A stretch of 64,000 nucleotides of DNA, taken from NCBI RefSeq assembly GCF_004296935.1, contig NZ_SCVH01000160.1:1-64000 (forward strand), read 5' to 3'. A program made the translations under genes and the position numbers. Of the stretch, positions 34,060 to 41,888 are shown piece by piece. Source of the DNA: Reyranella sp. Lineage in GTDB: Bacteria > Pseudomonadota > Alphaproteobacteria > Reyranellales > Reyranellaceae. The notes beneath the pieces were generated by a model that searched no databases, was not told the DNA's origin, and saw nothing but the letters and a program-made list of their open reading frames with translations. Position 1 is the stretch's first letter. The number at the start of each line of letters is the position of its first letter.

Positions 34060-34896
34060 ATGGCTTACAAGACCATTCTGGTTCATTGCGATGCCGCCAA
34101 GAACGTGGCCCACCGTCTGGGCGTGGCGGCCGAACTGGCGCAGCAGCAGGGCGCGCATCTCGTCGGCTTCCACGCCCGCCCGCCCTTCCAGACGCCGGTA
34201 TTCTTCGACGGCGGCTTTCCGATGGACGATTTCTTCAAGTCGTACGAGGCCAGCGTCAAGGCCGACCTGGCCGTCGCCTCGGCCGCCTTCGAGAAGGCAA
34301 CCAAGGGCCGGCACCTGTCGACGGAATGGCGGGTCGTAGACGGTTTCGTCGAGAATGACCTGGCCGTTCAAGCCCGTTATGCCGATCTGCTCGTGCTCGG
34401 GCAGGCCGATCCGGAGAGCAGCCTGCCGACGCCCACCGACCTCCCCGAAACGGTCGCACTGGCGAGTGGCCGGCCTGTGCTCATGGTGCCATACATCGGC
34501 GTCACCAGCCCTCCCGGCAAGACGGTGATGCTGTGCTGGAATGCGAGCCGCGAGAGCGCGCACGCGGCCACCGCGGCGCTGCCCTTCCTGAAGGCCGCGG
34601 CCAAGGTGATCGTGCTGGCAATCGACGCCAAGTCGTCGCCGGCCGGCCACGGTGCCGAGCCGGGCGCCGATGCCGCGACCTGGCTCGCCCGCCATGGCGT
34701 CAAGGTCACGGTCCAGCGCGATGTCGCAGCCGACGCCGACGTCGGCGGCACGATCCTGTCGCGCGCCGCCGACCACGCCGTTGACCTGATCGTGATGGGC
34801 CTCTACGGCCATTCGAGGTTACAGGAGATGGTGCTGGGCGGCGCCAGTCGCACCTTGCTCGGCAGCATGACCGTTCCCGTGCTCATGGCGCACTAA
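34060..34896 (+). CDS. Universal stress protein, two UspA domains
   Basis: A 278-residue tandem universal stress protein. The second of two close ATGs is chosen because AGGAGG (34048-34053) directly precedes the first. Each half has a UspA fold. The C-terminal GLYGHSRLQEMVLGGASRTLL carries the G-x2-G-x9-G(S/T)-like nucleotide loop. Such proteins support survival under hypoxia or energy stress and are typical FNR/FixK targets, consistent with the box at 33990. The long intervening region lacks other domains. Confidence 0.9.
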   Translation: MAYKTILVHCDAAKNVAHRLGVAAELAQQQGAHLVGFHARPPFQTPVFFDGGFPMDDFFKSYEASVKADLAVASAAFEKATKGRHLSTEWRVVDGFVENDLAVQARYADLLVLGQADPESSLPTPTDLPETVALASGRPVLMVPYIGVTSPPGKTVMLCWNASRESAHAATAALPFLKAAAKVIVLAIDAKSSPAGHGAEPGADAATWLARHGVKVTVQRDVAADADVGGTILSRAADHAVDLIVMGLYGHSRLQEMVLGGASRTLLGSMTVPVLMAH

Positions 34897-34968
34897 TTCG
34901 CCTGAGCATGGCTGGCCTTGATCGGCCTGATAGGGTCCTGCGTCAGGAAGGCGGTGCAGGGAGCGAGG

Positions 34969-35403
34969 ATGGCGTTGGAATGGACGATATCGCATCCGGA
35001 TCAACTGGTGTTGGCGGCCGCCAAGGGAGACGTCAGCCCCGGGGAGATCGAGGACTATTTCCATGGTGTCGGCGTGGAAGGCGGCATTTCCTACGCCAAG
35101 ATGTTCCTCATCGATTCGGCGAGCATGCTGAGCGACGAGAACATCCGGACACTGGGCCGCATCATCGAGCGCTACGCACTCACCGGCAAGATCGGGCCGG
35201 TCGCGATCGTGGCGACAACGGACGAGGCCTTCCGGCAGGCCGAGGTGTTTGCCTCCGCCGCTCGCGCCGAGCGTCCCCTCCGGGTTTTCCGCGAGCAGCT
35301 CCAGGGTGCGAAATGGCTTGTCGGCATGATGCAAGGTGATCTGCCGACCGACGAGGCGTCCCCGCAGCCGATCATCCACGGCGACGACGACCGGCCCAAC
35401 TAG
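34969..35403 (+). CDS. Small STAS-like protein of unknown function
   Basis: A 144-residue cytoplasmic protein. The ATG at 34969 follows GAGCGAGG and gives MALEWTISHPDQLVL. It has an alternating alpha/beta pattern (VLAAAKGDVSPGEIEDYF, KMFLIDSASMLSDENIRTLG) reminiscent of STAS or DUF-type stress proteins. The C terminus is acidic. I do not recognise a named family. It sits between the FNR-controlled usp and the FNR box at 35444, so membership of the oxygen-response group is likely. Confidence 0.7.
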   Translation: MALEWTISHPDQLVLAAAKGDVSPGEIEDYFHGVGVEGGISYAKMFLIDSASMLSDENIRTLGRIIERYALTGKIGPVAIVATTDEAFRQAEVFASAARAERPLRVFREQLQGAKWLVGMMQGDLPTDEASPQPIIHGDDDRPN

Positions 35404-35443
35404 CTGAGTCCCAAGTCGGTCGGGGGGGCGCGCCGCGCATCGG

Positions 35444-35457
35444 TTGATGTGCATCAA
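35444..35457 (+). promoter_or_regulatory. FNR/FixK box upstream of the Spy-like/cytochrome operon
   Basis: TTGATGTGCATCAA is a perfect TTGAT-N4-ATCAA palindrome. Its centre is about 73 bp before the ATG of the Spy-like gene. A CATCCT at 35480-35485 fits as -10 with the box at about -41. Confidence 0.9.
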
Positions 35458-35523
35458 AGCGCAGCCCCTTCGCGCGCCTCATCCTGAGCCGATCGGCGCA
35501 ATCCGCGCCGAGGGAGGTTTCGC

Positions 35524-36135
35524 ATGCGCATCCTGTCCACTCTGGCGGCGGTTGCCGTCCTCGCGACCGTGCCGCTCGTTTCCCATTCCCAAACCCGCCC
35601 TGCCGACGATCACGGCGCCCACCGTCCGGCACAGGCCCAACCGGCACCGGGCGGCATGGATATGAAGGGCAGTGCCACTGATGGCATGAAGGGCGGCGGC
35701 ATGATGGGGGGCGGCATGATGGGCGGCGACATGAGCCGCATGATGACCATGATGCACGGCGGCATGATGGGGGGTGGCATGATGGGGAGCGGCATGATGG
35801 GCGACATGCCGCTGAAGCATGTCGAGGGCCGCCTCGCTTTCCTGAAGACGGAGCTGAAGATCACGCCGGCCCAGGAGCCGCAGTGGACCAAGTTCGCGGA
35901 TGTCGTCCGCAACACGGCCAAGAGTGCGCAGGCCGCGAAGCCACCGATGATGCAGGGCGGCATGAAGGCCTCGACCGCGCCCGAGCGCCTCGCCCACTAC
36001 GAGAAGGCGCTGACCACGCGGCTGGAAACGGTTCGCGCCCTGAAGGCCGCCGTCGATCCGCTCTACACGTCTCTCAGCGATGACCAGAAGAAGGTTGCCG
36101 ACGAGCTGCTGATGGGCCCGATGGGAATGATGTAA
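35524..36135 (+). CDS. Met-rich Spy/CpxP-like periplasmic protein (LTxxQ)
   Basis: A 203-residue exported protein. A signal peptide (STLAAVAVLATVPLVSHS) precedes a His-rich stretch and a remarkable GGMMGGGMM repeat between residues 57 and 98 with about 20 methionines. The C-terminal half is helical with ITPAQEPQWTKF and LSDDQKKVADELL, the LTxxQ motifs of Spy/CpxP/ZraP. Family members are periplasmic chaperones or metal binders. The Met-rich part could bind Cu(I) or be a redox-active methionine target. It is the first gene of the FNR-preceded operon. Confidence 0.85.
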   Translation: MRILSTLAAVAVLATVPLVSHSQTRPADDHGAHRPAQAQPAPGGMDMKGSATDGMKGGGMMGGGMMGGDMSRMMTMMHGGMMGGGMMGSGMMGDMPLKHVEGRLAFLKTELKITPAQEPQWTKFADVVRNTAKSAQAAKPPMMQGGMKASTAPERLAHYEKALTTRLETVRALKAAVDPLYTSLSDDQKKVADELLMGPMGMM

Positions 36136-36250
36136 CGGCGCACGCCCAGCATCGGTGCGTCGGCGAGTGGAATGGCATCACTTTCGCGGCGGACGTCGAC
36201 GCGTTTCCGCGGTCACTCGCCCCTCTCCCAGACGATAAGGACCTTCGAGG

Positions 36251-38236
36251 ATGCGAGATCGGCAGCCCGGCACGCCAATTCTCGTAGGTAAGAGAAGCGG
36301 CCTCGGCCTGGCGCTCATCGTTGCGACGACTGTCCTTGCTCACTCTCCCATCAGCGCACAGGCGCCGGATCCCCATGCACCGCATCACGGAGGACAATCG
36401 CCGCCACCATCGGGTTCCGGCACGCCGGTAATACCGGCTCCGGGTCCCAACATTGTCGCCCCTCCTCCCCAGGCGCCTACGACTTCGTCCTCCGGAGGGA
36501 TGATGGAAATGATGGGGTCGATGATGGGTGGGCCACCGCCGAAGCAGCTCTACCCCCAGCTCATGGAATTGCCGGCGATGACGCCGGAAGCGCGCGCAAA
36601 AATCGAGGCCGATGCGCACGGTCGCATCAACGCCGGCAACGCGGCGCTCGTCCAAGCGTATGACGACTACCATCGCGCGATGACGAGCAACGACACAGCC
36701 GCCATGTCCGCCGCCGCGTCTCGCCAGCACGCGGCACTTGCCGAGTTGGAAAGCGGAACCGCGGCCTTGCGCGCGCTGGCGGAAGGTCAGGCGCCCCGTC
36801 AGGTCGCGCTGACCTGGTTCCGCGACCAGATGAATCTCGCGCCTGCCGAGGTGCCGGCGGCAGGCCCCGTCGGACCTCTTGGGCTGTCCTGGTTCCATTT
36901 TATTTCCATGACGGCCGTGACGCTGTTCGCGCTCACCATGGCGGCCTTTGCGGCCAGCCGTCGGCGTCGCTCGATCGCCCTGGTAAACCGGCTGACAAGC
37001 GCCGCTCCTGCCCCAGCCCCGCATCCAGTTGGACAGCCGACGTCTGCACCACCACCGGCACCGCCCAGGACCGCAGAGGTAACCGCGTTACCCCGGATTG
37101 CGCCGCCAAACAGCAATACATGGTCAGGTGCAATGCGCATCACCGCCATCCACCGCGAGACGCCTCATGTGAAGACATTCCGGCTCGCGGCGTCGGATGA
37201 GGCGCGCATACCCTTCACGTTCGCGCCCGGGCAGTTCCTGACGTTTTCGGCGACGGTCGACGGCAAGACCCTGCGGCGGTCCTACTCCATCGCCTCGCCG
37301 CCGACCCGCACGTCCTATGTGGAGATCACCGTCAAGCGTGAGGACGACGGCGAGTTTTCGCGTTACTTGCATGACAGGATGTCCGTCGGCGATACGCTGC
37401 AGGTCAGAGGACCGTCCGGCGCCTTCACGTTCGACGGCGGCAATGCCGACAGCATCGTGCTGATCGCCGGCGGCGTCGGCATCACGCCGATGATGTGCGT
37501 CATCCGCTATCTTACCGATACAACCTGGCCCGGCGAGATCTTCCTCGTCTGTGCGATCCGGAGCCCCGAGGAATTCATCTTCCGGGAGGAACTCGAGTAT
37601 CTCCAGCGCCGATGGCCGAAGCTGCATGTCGCGGCTGCCGTGGCGGCGCGGTCCGAAGGGACCGCGTGGATGGGACTGGAAGGCCAGCTCAGCAAGGATG
37701 CGATCGTCCACGCGGTGCCCGGCATCGAAAAGCGACGGATTCATCTCTGCGGACCGCCGCCGATGATGGAGGCCATTCGCCGTGTCTTGGCCGAGCTCGG
37801 CGTGCCGTCGGATCAGATCAAGACCGAAGCGTTCGGCCCCGCCATGGGCTTGGTGCCGCCGCCTCGGCCATCGCCTCCGCCGTCTCCGCCTGCGTCAGTG
37901 ACCCAGCTTTTGCGAAGGGTCGAAGGCGACACCGCCCCGGCCGGCAGACCGCCAGAAGGCGACGCGGGGCCTGCCACTGCGACGCTGTCGTTCGCCCGGT
38001 CCGGCAAGGCGGCGTCGCTGCCGCCCGACAAGACGGTGCTCGAAGTCGCCGAAAAGTTGGGCGTACCGATCGACTACTCCTGCCGGGTCGGAACCTGCGG
38101 CTTCTGCAAGATCAGGCTCCTGGCGGGCCAGGTGACCATGGAAGTCCAGGACGCACTGACCGACGAAGACAAGGCTTCCGGCATCATCCTCGCCTGCCAG
38201 GCGCGATCCCTCGGCAATGTCACGGTCGACGCCTGA
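36251..38236 (+). CDS. Membrane-anchored FAD/NAD(P)H–2Fe-2S oxidoreductase with periplasmic extension
   Basis: A 661-residue multi-domain protein. A signal-anchor-like helix (about 16-31) leads into a periplasmic His/Pro/Met-rich region (MMEMMGSMM at 84-92) and a helical segment (95-200). One membrane helix at 213-236 is followed by RRRR, placing the remainder in the cytoplasm. That part is a ferredoxin:NADP reductase-type module (RRSYSIASPPTR for FAD, GGVGITPMM and LCGPPPMMEA for NAD(P)). The end is a plant-type 2Fe-2S ferredoxin with CRVGTCGFC (C-x4-C-x2-C) and a last Cys in ILACQA. The fusion would pass NAD(P)H electrons to a membrane partner, probably the cytochrome b gene that starts 1 bp later. 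Confidence 0.85.
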   Translation: MRDRQPGTPILVGKRSGLGLALIVATTVLAHSPISAQAPDPHAPHHGGQSPPPSGSGTPVIPAPGPNIVAPPPQAPTTSSSGGMMEMMGSMMGGPPPKQLYPQLMELPAMTPEARAKIEADAHGRINAGNAALVQAYDDYHRAMTSNDTAAMSAAASRQHAALAELESGTAALRALAEGQAPRQVALTWFRDQMNLAPAEVPAAGPVGPLGLSWFHFISMTAVTLFALTMAAFAASRRRRSIALVNRLTSAAPAPAPHPVGQPTSAPPPAPPRTAEVTALPRIAPPNSNTWSGAMRITAIHRETPHVKTFRLAASDEARIPFTFAPGQFLTFSATVDGKTLRRSYSIASPPTRTSYVEITVKREDDGEFSRYLHDRMSVGDTLQVRGPSGAFTFDGGNADSIVLIAGGVGITPMMCVIRYLTDTTWPGEIFLVCAIRSPEEFIFREELEYLQRRWPKLHVAAAVAARSEGTAWMGLEGQLSKDAIVHAVPGIEKRRIHLCGPPPMMEAIRRVLAELGVPSDQIKTEAFGPAMGLVPPPRPSPPPSPPASVTQLLRRVEGDTAPAGRPPEGDAGPATATLSFARSGKAASLPPDKTVLEVAEKLGVPIDYSCRVGTCGFCKIRLLAGQVTMEVQDALTDEDKASGIILACQARSLGNVTVDA

Positions 38237-38237
38237 C

Positions 38238-38918
38238 ATGAGCGACAAGGAAAGACTGATCGTGCTCGCACTGGGAACGCTGCTGCTGTTCCTGGCGCCC
38301 GGCTACCTGCTGCATGTCGCGCCGCGCTTCCCCGGCAGTCTGGCGGGGGGACTCCTGGGCATTACGGCGGCGAGCCTGATGCTGCTGGTGCTTCTGTATC
38401 CAGCGATCAAGTACGTCGGATGGCTGAGGGCATGGGTGACGCGGCATGTCCCGCTGGGGCGCCTGCTCAGCCTGCACATCTATGGCGGACTGCTCGCGGC
38501 CCTGATCGCAATCCTGCATTCGGGCCACAATTATCGAAGTGTGCTCGGGATCGCTCTGGTGCTCGACATCCTGGTGATCATTGGTACCGGCTTTGTTGGC
38601 CGCTACTACCTTGGCCACCTCGGCGCGGAAGTCCGCCAGCAACAGGCCTTGCTTGGCACGTTGCGGTCAGTCTATGACCGCATCGCGTTTCGCCTCGGCG
38701 CCGCGGCAGGCAGTACGTCAACGGCGCCGAACGTACCGATCCTGAGCCTCGTCGATGCCATCGCGGATGTCGAATATTCTCTCGCGATGCGCGAAGCCGC
38801 AAAGCGCATCGCTGCGCGCTGGACGGTGATTCATATCATCGCCTCGATCGTCTTCTACGGACTCCTGCTGCTACATATCGGCAGCGGTATCTACTACGGC
38901 CTGCGGTGGCTGCCATGA
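38238..38918 (+). CDS. Integral membrane b-type cytochrome
   Basis: A 226-residue protein with about four or five membrane helices. It starts one base after the reductase stop. Two helices each carry a His pair 14 residues apart: HIYGGLLAALIAILH (about 82-96) and HIIASIVFYGLLLLH (near 198-212), the normal bis-His arrangement for two stacked b hemes. A charged cytoplasmic loop (about 130-180) lies between. It should take electrons from the 2Fe-2S reductase and hand them to the periplasmic heptaheme protein. Its stop overlaps the next ATG. Confidence 0.82.
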   Translation: MSDKERLIVLALGTLLLFLAPGYLLHVAPRFPGSLAGGLLGITAASLMLLVLLYPAIKYVGWLRAWVTRHVPLGRLLSLHIYGGLLAALIAILHSGHNYRSVLGIALVLDILVIIGTGFVGRYYLGHLGAEVRQQQALLGTLRSVYDRIAFRLGAAAGSTSTAPNVPILSLVDAIADVEYSLAMREAAKRIAARWTVIHIIASIVFYGLLLLHIGSGIYYGLRWLP

Positions 38919-39670
38919 ATTGGAAGGCGCTTGCCTACCTGATGCTGATCACCGCCACGATTGCCGGCGCGGCGGTGGTCGTCGGCACGGTCTACCGGCA
39001 AGGGTCGACGGCCGTGCCGCAATGGCCGGACCTGGTGCGGCCCGGTGACCTGTCGGCCAAGCACGCGTTTCTGTCCGGCAAGTGCGAGACCTGCCACACA
39101 CCGCTGCGCGGCGTGGAGGCAAGCGCTTGCATCGCCTGTCACGCCACCGATGCCGTCACGCTCGCCCGCCAATCGACGGCGTTTCATTCAACCATCCAAT
39201 CGTGTGCCGCATGCCACGTCGAGCATCAGAAAGCGGTACGACCTACCCGAATGGATCACGACGCGCTGATCGCAATCGGCCGGTCAAACCGGCTCGAGCA
39301 ATCCGGCAAGCCCCCTGATGCCCATTGGCTTTCAAGCCTGCTGAACAAATCGCCGGTGGGTGCGGAAACACTCGATTGCTTCAGCTGCCACAGCAACAGA
39401 AGCCCGCATCGCGATCTGTTTGGACGGGAATGCGCGGACTGTCACCTCACCGCGACGTGGAAGATTGCCGGCTTCAAGCATCCTTCGCCGAGTTCGAGCG
39501 AATGCGCGCAATGCCATCAAGCGCCGCCGAGTCACTATATGGGCCACTTCCATATGGTCTCAAAGAGGGTTGCGAGGCAGGAGCATGCGCGCGTCGAGCA
39601 ATGCTATCTCTGCCATCAGACCGACGCCTGGAACGACATTCGTGGTGTCGGCTGGTACAAGCACCACTAG
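38915..39670 (+). CDS. Periplasmic seven-heme c-type cytochrome
   Basis: A 251-residue protein with one N-terminal membrane helix (about 4-26, uncleaved or signal) and seven CxxCH heme sites: CETCH, CIACH, CAACH, CFSCH, CADCH, CAQCH and CYLCH. Extra histidines between the sites fit bis-His ligation. Its ATG overlaps the cytochrome b stop (ATGA), so the pair is translationally coupled. Domain spacing recalls cytochrome c7/c3-type multihaem proteins rather than NapC or NrfA. The terminal acceptor is not known; candidates are metal ions, nitrogen oxides or oxidised methionine in the Spy-like partner. Confidence 0.9.
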   Translation: MNWKALAYLMLITATIAGAAVVVGTVYRQGSTAVPQWPDLVRPGDLSAKHAFLSGKCETCHTPLRGVEASACIACHATDAVTLARQSTAFHSTIQSCAACHVEHQKAVRPTRMDHDALIAIGRSNRLEQSGKPPDAHWLSSLLNKSPVGAETLDCFSCHSNRSPHRDLFGRECADCHLTATWKIAGFKHPSPSSSECAQCHQAPPSHYMGHFHMVSKRVARQEHARVEQCYLCHQTDAWNDIRGVGWYKHH

Positions 39671-39957
39671 CCGCGATCACCGGCACGAGACGCCTGCGTC
39701 TCCAGACCAACCGGCGCCCAATGCGACGCCCCTCATCGACGCCAGGTTTCAATCCGCAGGAAGCGCTCGCATTGTCCCCGCAACGTCTCGCCGGCACCAA
39801 CATCCAGATGGATGTGAATGGTCGACATCTCTTCAAATAGCAGTGGGCGAAAAGGAACGTGGAAGATTTCGGAGGCGACGGCCCTTACCGATCGCTTCCG
39901 AAGCTTTTCATGGTGCCAAGCCGGCGCAACTCAGCTCGCTTCCACAAGGCCACTATC
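39671..39957. other. Gap of 287 bp with no supported gene
   Basis: It lies between two converging genes. Reading frames here are short and have no ribosome site. No hairpin with T-run was seen. Confidence 0.4.
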
Positions 39958-40329
39958 CTAGGTCTTGCTGGCCGGGGGATGCATGCCGCCATGAGGTCCG
40001 ATCGTGCACTTCGACCCGGTCGCCGTCGCATCGTCGATGATGCCGTTCCGATCGACCGTGAAGTTGATCATGCAGTTCCTCGCCTGAAAGAGAACCTGCG
40101 ATTTCGGCCCCGTCACCGCCTGGTTGGTGAACATATAGCCGATCGCCCGGCCACCATCGGCCGTCGGATAGCTGTGATGCGGGGTCCCCCAGGATTGAAT
40201 GAGATGGGCTGCGCTGTGCCCATCCCAGTCGCGGACATTGAGATCCTTCACCGTGCCCGTCGAGGTCGACACGCACGCCGCTAGCGCGACGGTGGCGATT
40301 GGGAGCACTAGGAAATGATGAACTTTCAT
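39958..40329 (-). CDS. Small lipoprotein of unknown function
   Basis: A 123-residue lipoprotein starting at MKVHHFLVLPIATVALAAC, where LAAC is a lipobox, so the mature protein would be anchored at the outer or inner membrane. The mature sequence has SWGTPHHSYPTADGGRAIGYMF, which recalls small proteins with an SmpA/OmlA-like beta fold, and two cysteines (RNCMINF and GSKCTIG) that could form a disulfide. An FNR-type box lies 127 bp upstream. Function unknown. Confidence 0.75.
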   Translation of the reverse strand: MKVHHFLVLPIATVALAACVSTSTGTVKDLNVRDWDGHSAAHLIQSWGTPHHSYPTADGGRAIGYMFTNQAVTGPKSQVLFQARNCMINFTVDRNGIIDDATATGSKCTIGPHGGMHPPASKT

Positions 40330-40455
40330 GACAGACACTCCGTTCTTACGTTTGAAAATCCGCTGCATCGAAGAATGCAACGACGCTTCGATAGATCGGC
40401 CCGACGCTACGGACCTCCTGCTTGCAATGCATACGCGACATCCACGCGCGACAAC

Positions 40456-40469
40456 TTGAGATGAATCAA
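40456..40469 (-). promoter_or_regulatory. FNR-type box upstream of the lipoprotein gene
   Basis: TTGAGATGAATCAA matches TTGAT-N4-ATCAA in 9 of 10 key bases. It is read on the minus strand as TTGATTCATCTCAA and lies in a gap of AT-richer DNA 127 bp from the lipoprotein start. Confidence 0.6.
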
Positions 40470-40564
40470 ACGCCGCCTGGGACCACAACCCGCGGTGTAT
40501 TCGAGGCTCATGTTGGCAAGGCACATTTCTTGCATGAGCGGGTCGGCCGCTGCCAAGGGCTTCG

Positions 40565-40715
40565 TCACCGCCACAACCTATGAGGGTAGTGGGCAGCGCC
40601 AATCTTCGTTACGGTGATGGCGCCGTCGATCCGGTCGAACTCGACCTTGTCGCCGACCTTGACCTTGTCGAACATCGCCGGATCGACCCGGCAAGTATCC
40701 GCCGTCCCGCCGATG
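40565..40715 (-). pseudogene. CusF-like copper-binding protein remnant
   Basis: The minus-strand frame reads RVDPAMFDKVKVGDKVEF then DRIDGAITVTKIGAAH, closely similar to the C terminus of the intact CusF at 41570 (VADPAMLDKVKAGEKIEF, NGAITVTKIGKAH). The N-terminal signal and the metal-binding middle are gone; the upstream sequence does not continue the family. A start at the internal ATG (40675) could still give a 36-residue peptide. It looks like the tail of a duplicated cusF. Confidence 0.7.
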
Positions 40716-40790
40716 AGGTCCCTCCCGGCGCTCCCCGCATACGGCCCGACCGCACGACATTCCCGACTGCGGCCCGAGACGGCATGCTCG

Positions 40791-41279
40791 CTACGGCTTT
40801 CGGCGCCGAGAGTCGACGTCGATACGTTCCTGCTTCGCCCTGATTTCGGGCGGCCATGTGCTCTTGATGAAGGCCAGGGTCGCCAAGATCTCCTGATCGG
40901 TCAGACGCTGCCCAAAGGCCAGCATGTCCGTCTGGTATCCTGCAGGATATGCCGCCGGACCATCCTTGGTGATGCGGAAGAGGACTTCGTCGGGATGGTG
41001 CCATGTATGCCCCGACACATCATGCGGCGGCGCCGGCATCCGGCCGTTCGGTAGCCGCCTCTGCCAGTTGGGCTGTCCTTCCAGAGATGCGCCGTGGCAG
41101 CTCGCGCAGGTTTCCGCATAGAGACGCCGGCCGGTCTCGATCTGCGGCGCCGGCGCCGGGCCCCAGGCGAGAAAAGCCGCCCCGGCGGCAACGACGACCA
41201 GCACGACCGACAGGCCCAGATGGACTGATCTTCTCGACACCGAGGACGATGATGATGCCCTTGGCATTCTACTGCTCAT
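40791..41279 (-). CDS. Monoheme c-type cytochrome
   Basis: A 162-residue membrane-anchored cytochrome c. One hydrophobic helix (about 19-40) is followed by the heme site CASCH at about residue 59. A later methionine (GYQTDMLAFG) is the likely sixth ligand. The fold is the usual class I with QEILATLAFIKSTWP at the end. It lies in the copper resistance cluster and may take electrons from the multicopper oxidase or serve copper oxidation. Its N terminus overlaps the 3' end of the preceding gene by about 10 bp. Confidence 0.85.
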   Translation of the reverse strand: MSSRMPRASSSSSVSRRSVHLGLSVVLVVVAAGAAFLAWGPAPAPQIETGRRLYAETCASCHGASLEGQPNWQRRLPNGRMPAPPHDVSGHTWHHPDEVLFRITKDGPAAYPAGYQTDMLAFGQRLTDQEILATLAFIKSTWPPEIRAKQERIDVDSRRRKP

Positions 41280-41541
41280 CGTTCTCGCGAGGCGAGGTTT
41301 GGAGCCGACACTCCGACCCGATACAGATCACGTGCAGCACCCGGGCGGGCCGTTTGCAGGTCACCGCATAGACGATCAGCGCCGCAGACAGCTGCGTTGG
41401 AACGATGCGTTCGGGCACACACGCGTTCCGGTCGAGAACCAACAACAGTTCCCGATCGTTGGCGTGAGCCCTGCTTGCCATCGACGAGGCGGCGGCAAGC
41501 AGGGCTCCAATTGCGATCGACATCAAGAAGGACTTCGCCAT
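41269..41541 (-). CDS. Small exported protein
   Basis: A 90-residue protein with an N-terminal signal (SFLMSIAIGALLAAASSMASRAHA) and a short mature part with three cysteines (NACVPERIV, VTCKRP and ICIGSECRL hold four in total). I do not recognise a family. Its place between cusF and the cytochrome c gene, same strand and slightly overlapping the latter, suggests it belongs to the copper group. Confidence 0.6.
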   Translation of the reverse strand: MAKSFLMSIAIGALLAAASSMASRAHANDRELLLVLDRNACVPERIVPTQLSAALIVYAVTCKRPARVLHVICIGSECRLQTSPRENDEQ

Positions 41542-41569
41542 AGAGCACGTCTCCGTGCCTTGCCGCCCG

Positions 41570-41860
41570 TCAGTGCGCCTTGCCGATCTTGGTTACGGTG
41601 ATGGCACCATTGACGCGATCGGCCTCGAACTCGATCTTTTCGCCGGCCTTGACCTTGTCGAGCATCGCCGGATCGGCAACGCGGAACACCATGGTCATGG
41701 AATCCATGTCGAGCTTCTTGATCGGCCCGTGCTTGAGCGTGATCTTGCCGGCGGACTTGTCGATCTTGACCACTTCGCCCTTGACCATGTCGCCGTCGGC
41801 CCAAGCGGTGCCGACCGTGAAGAACACCGCGAGCGCGATGGAAAGCAAAGTCCTGAACAT
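41570..41860 (-). CDS. cusF: CusF-like periplasmic copper-binding protein
   Basis: A 96-residue exported protein. The signal peptide (RTLLSIALAVFFTVGTAWA) is followed by the OB-fold core of CusF: KGEVVKIDKSAGKITLKHG, then LDMDSMTMVFRVADP. The latter has the conserved Met-x-Met and Met ligands used with His for Cu(I) or Ag(I), although the tryptophan seen in E. coli CusF is absent. It carries periplasmic copper to an efflux system. A second, degraded copy is at 40565. Confidence 0.87.
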   Translation of the reverse strand: MFRTLLSIALAVFFTVGTAWADGDMVKGEVVKIDKSAGKITLKHGPIKKLDMDSMTMVFRVADPAMLDKVKAGEKIEFEADRVNGAITVTKIGKAH

Positions 41861-41888
41861 GCGAATCTCCTTTATGGCTTGATGCGAA

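Noticed and set aside
34910-34935. TTGATCGGCCTGAT as another FNR box
   Set aside because: Only the left half-site fits; the right half does not match ATCAA or GTCAA.
35690-35815. GGCATGATGGG tandem repeats as a possible repeat array or CRISPR
   Set aside because: They are in frame and encode the GGMM repeats of the Spy-like protein; there are no spacers.
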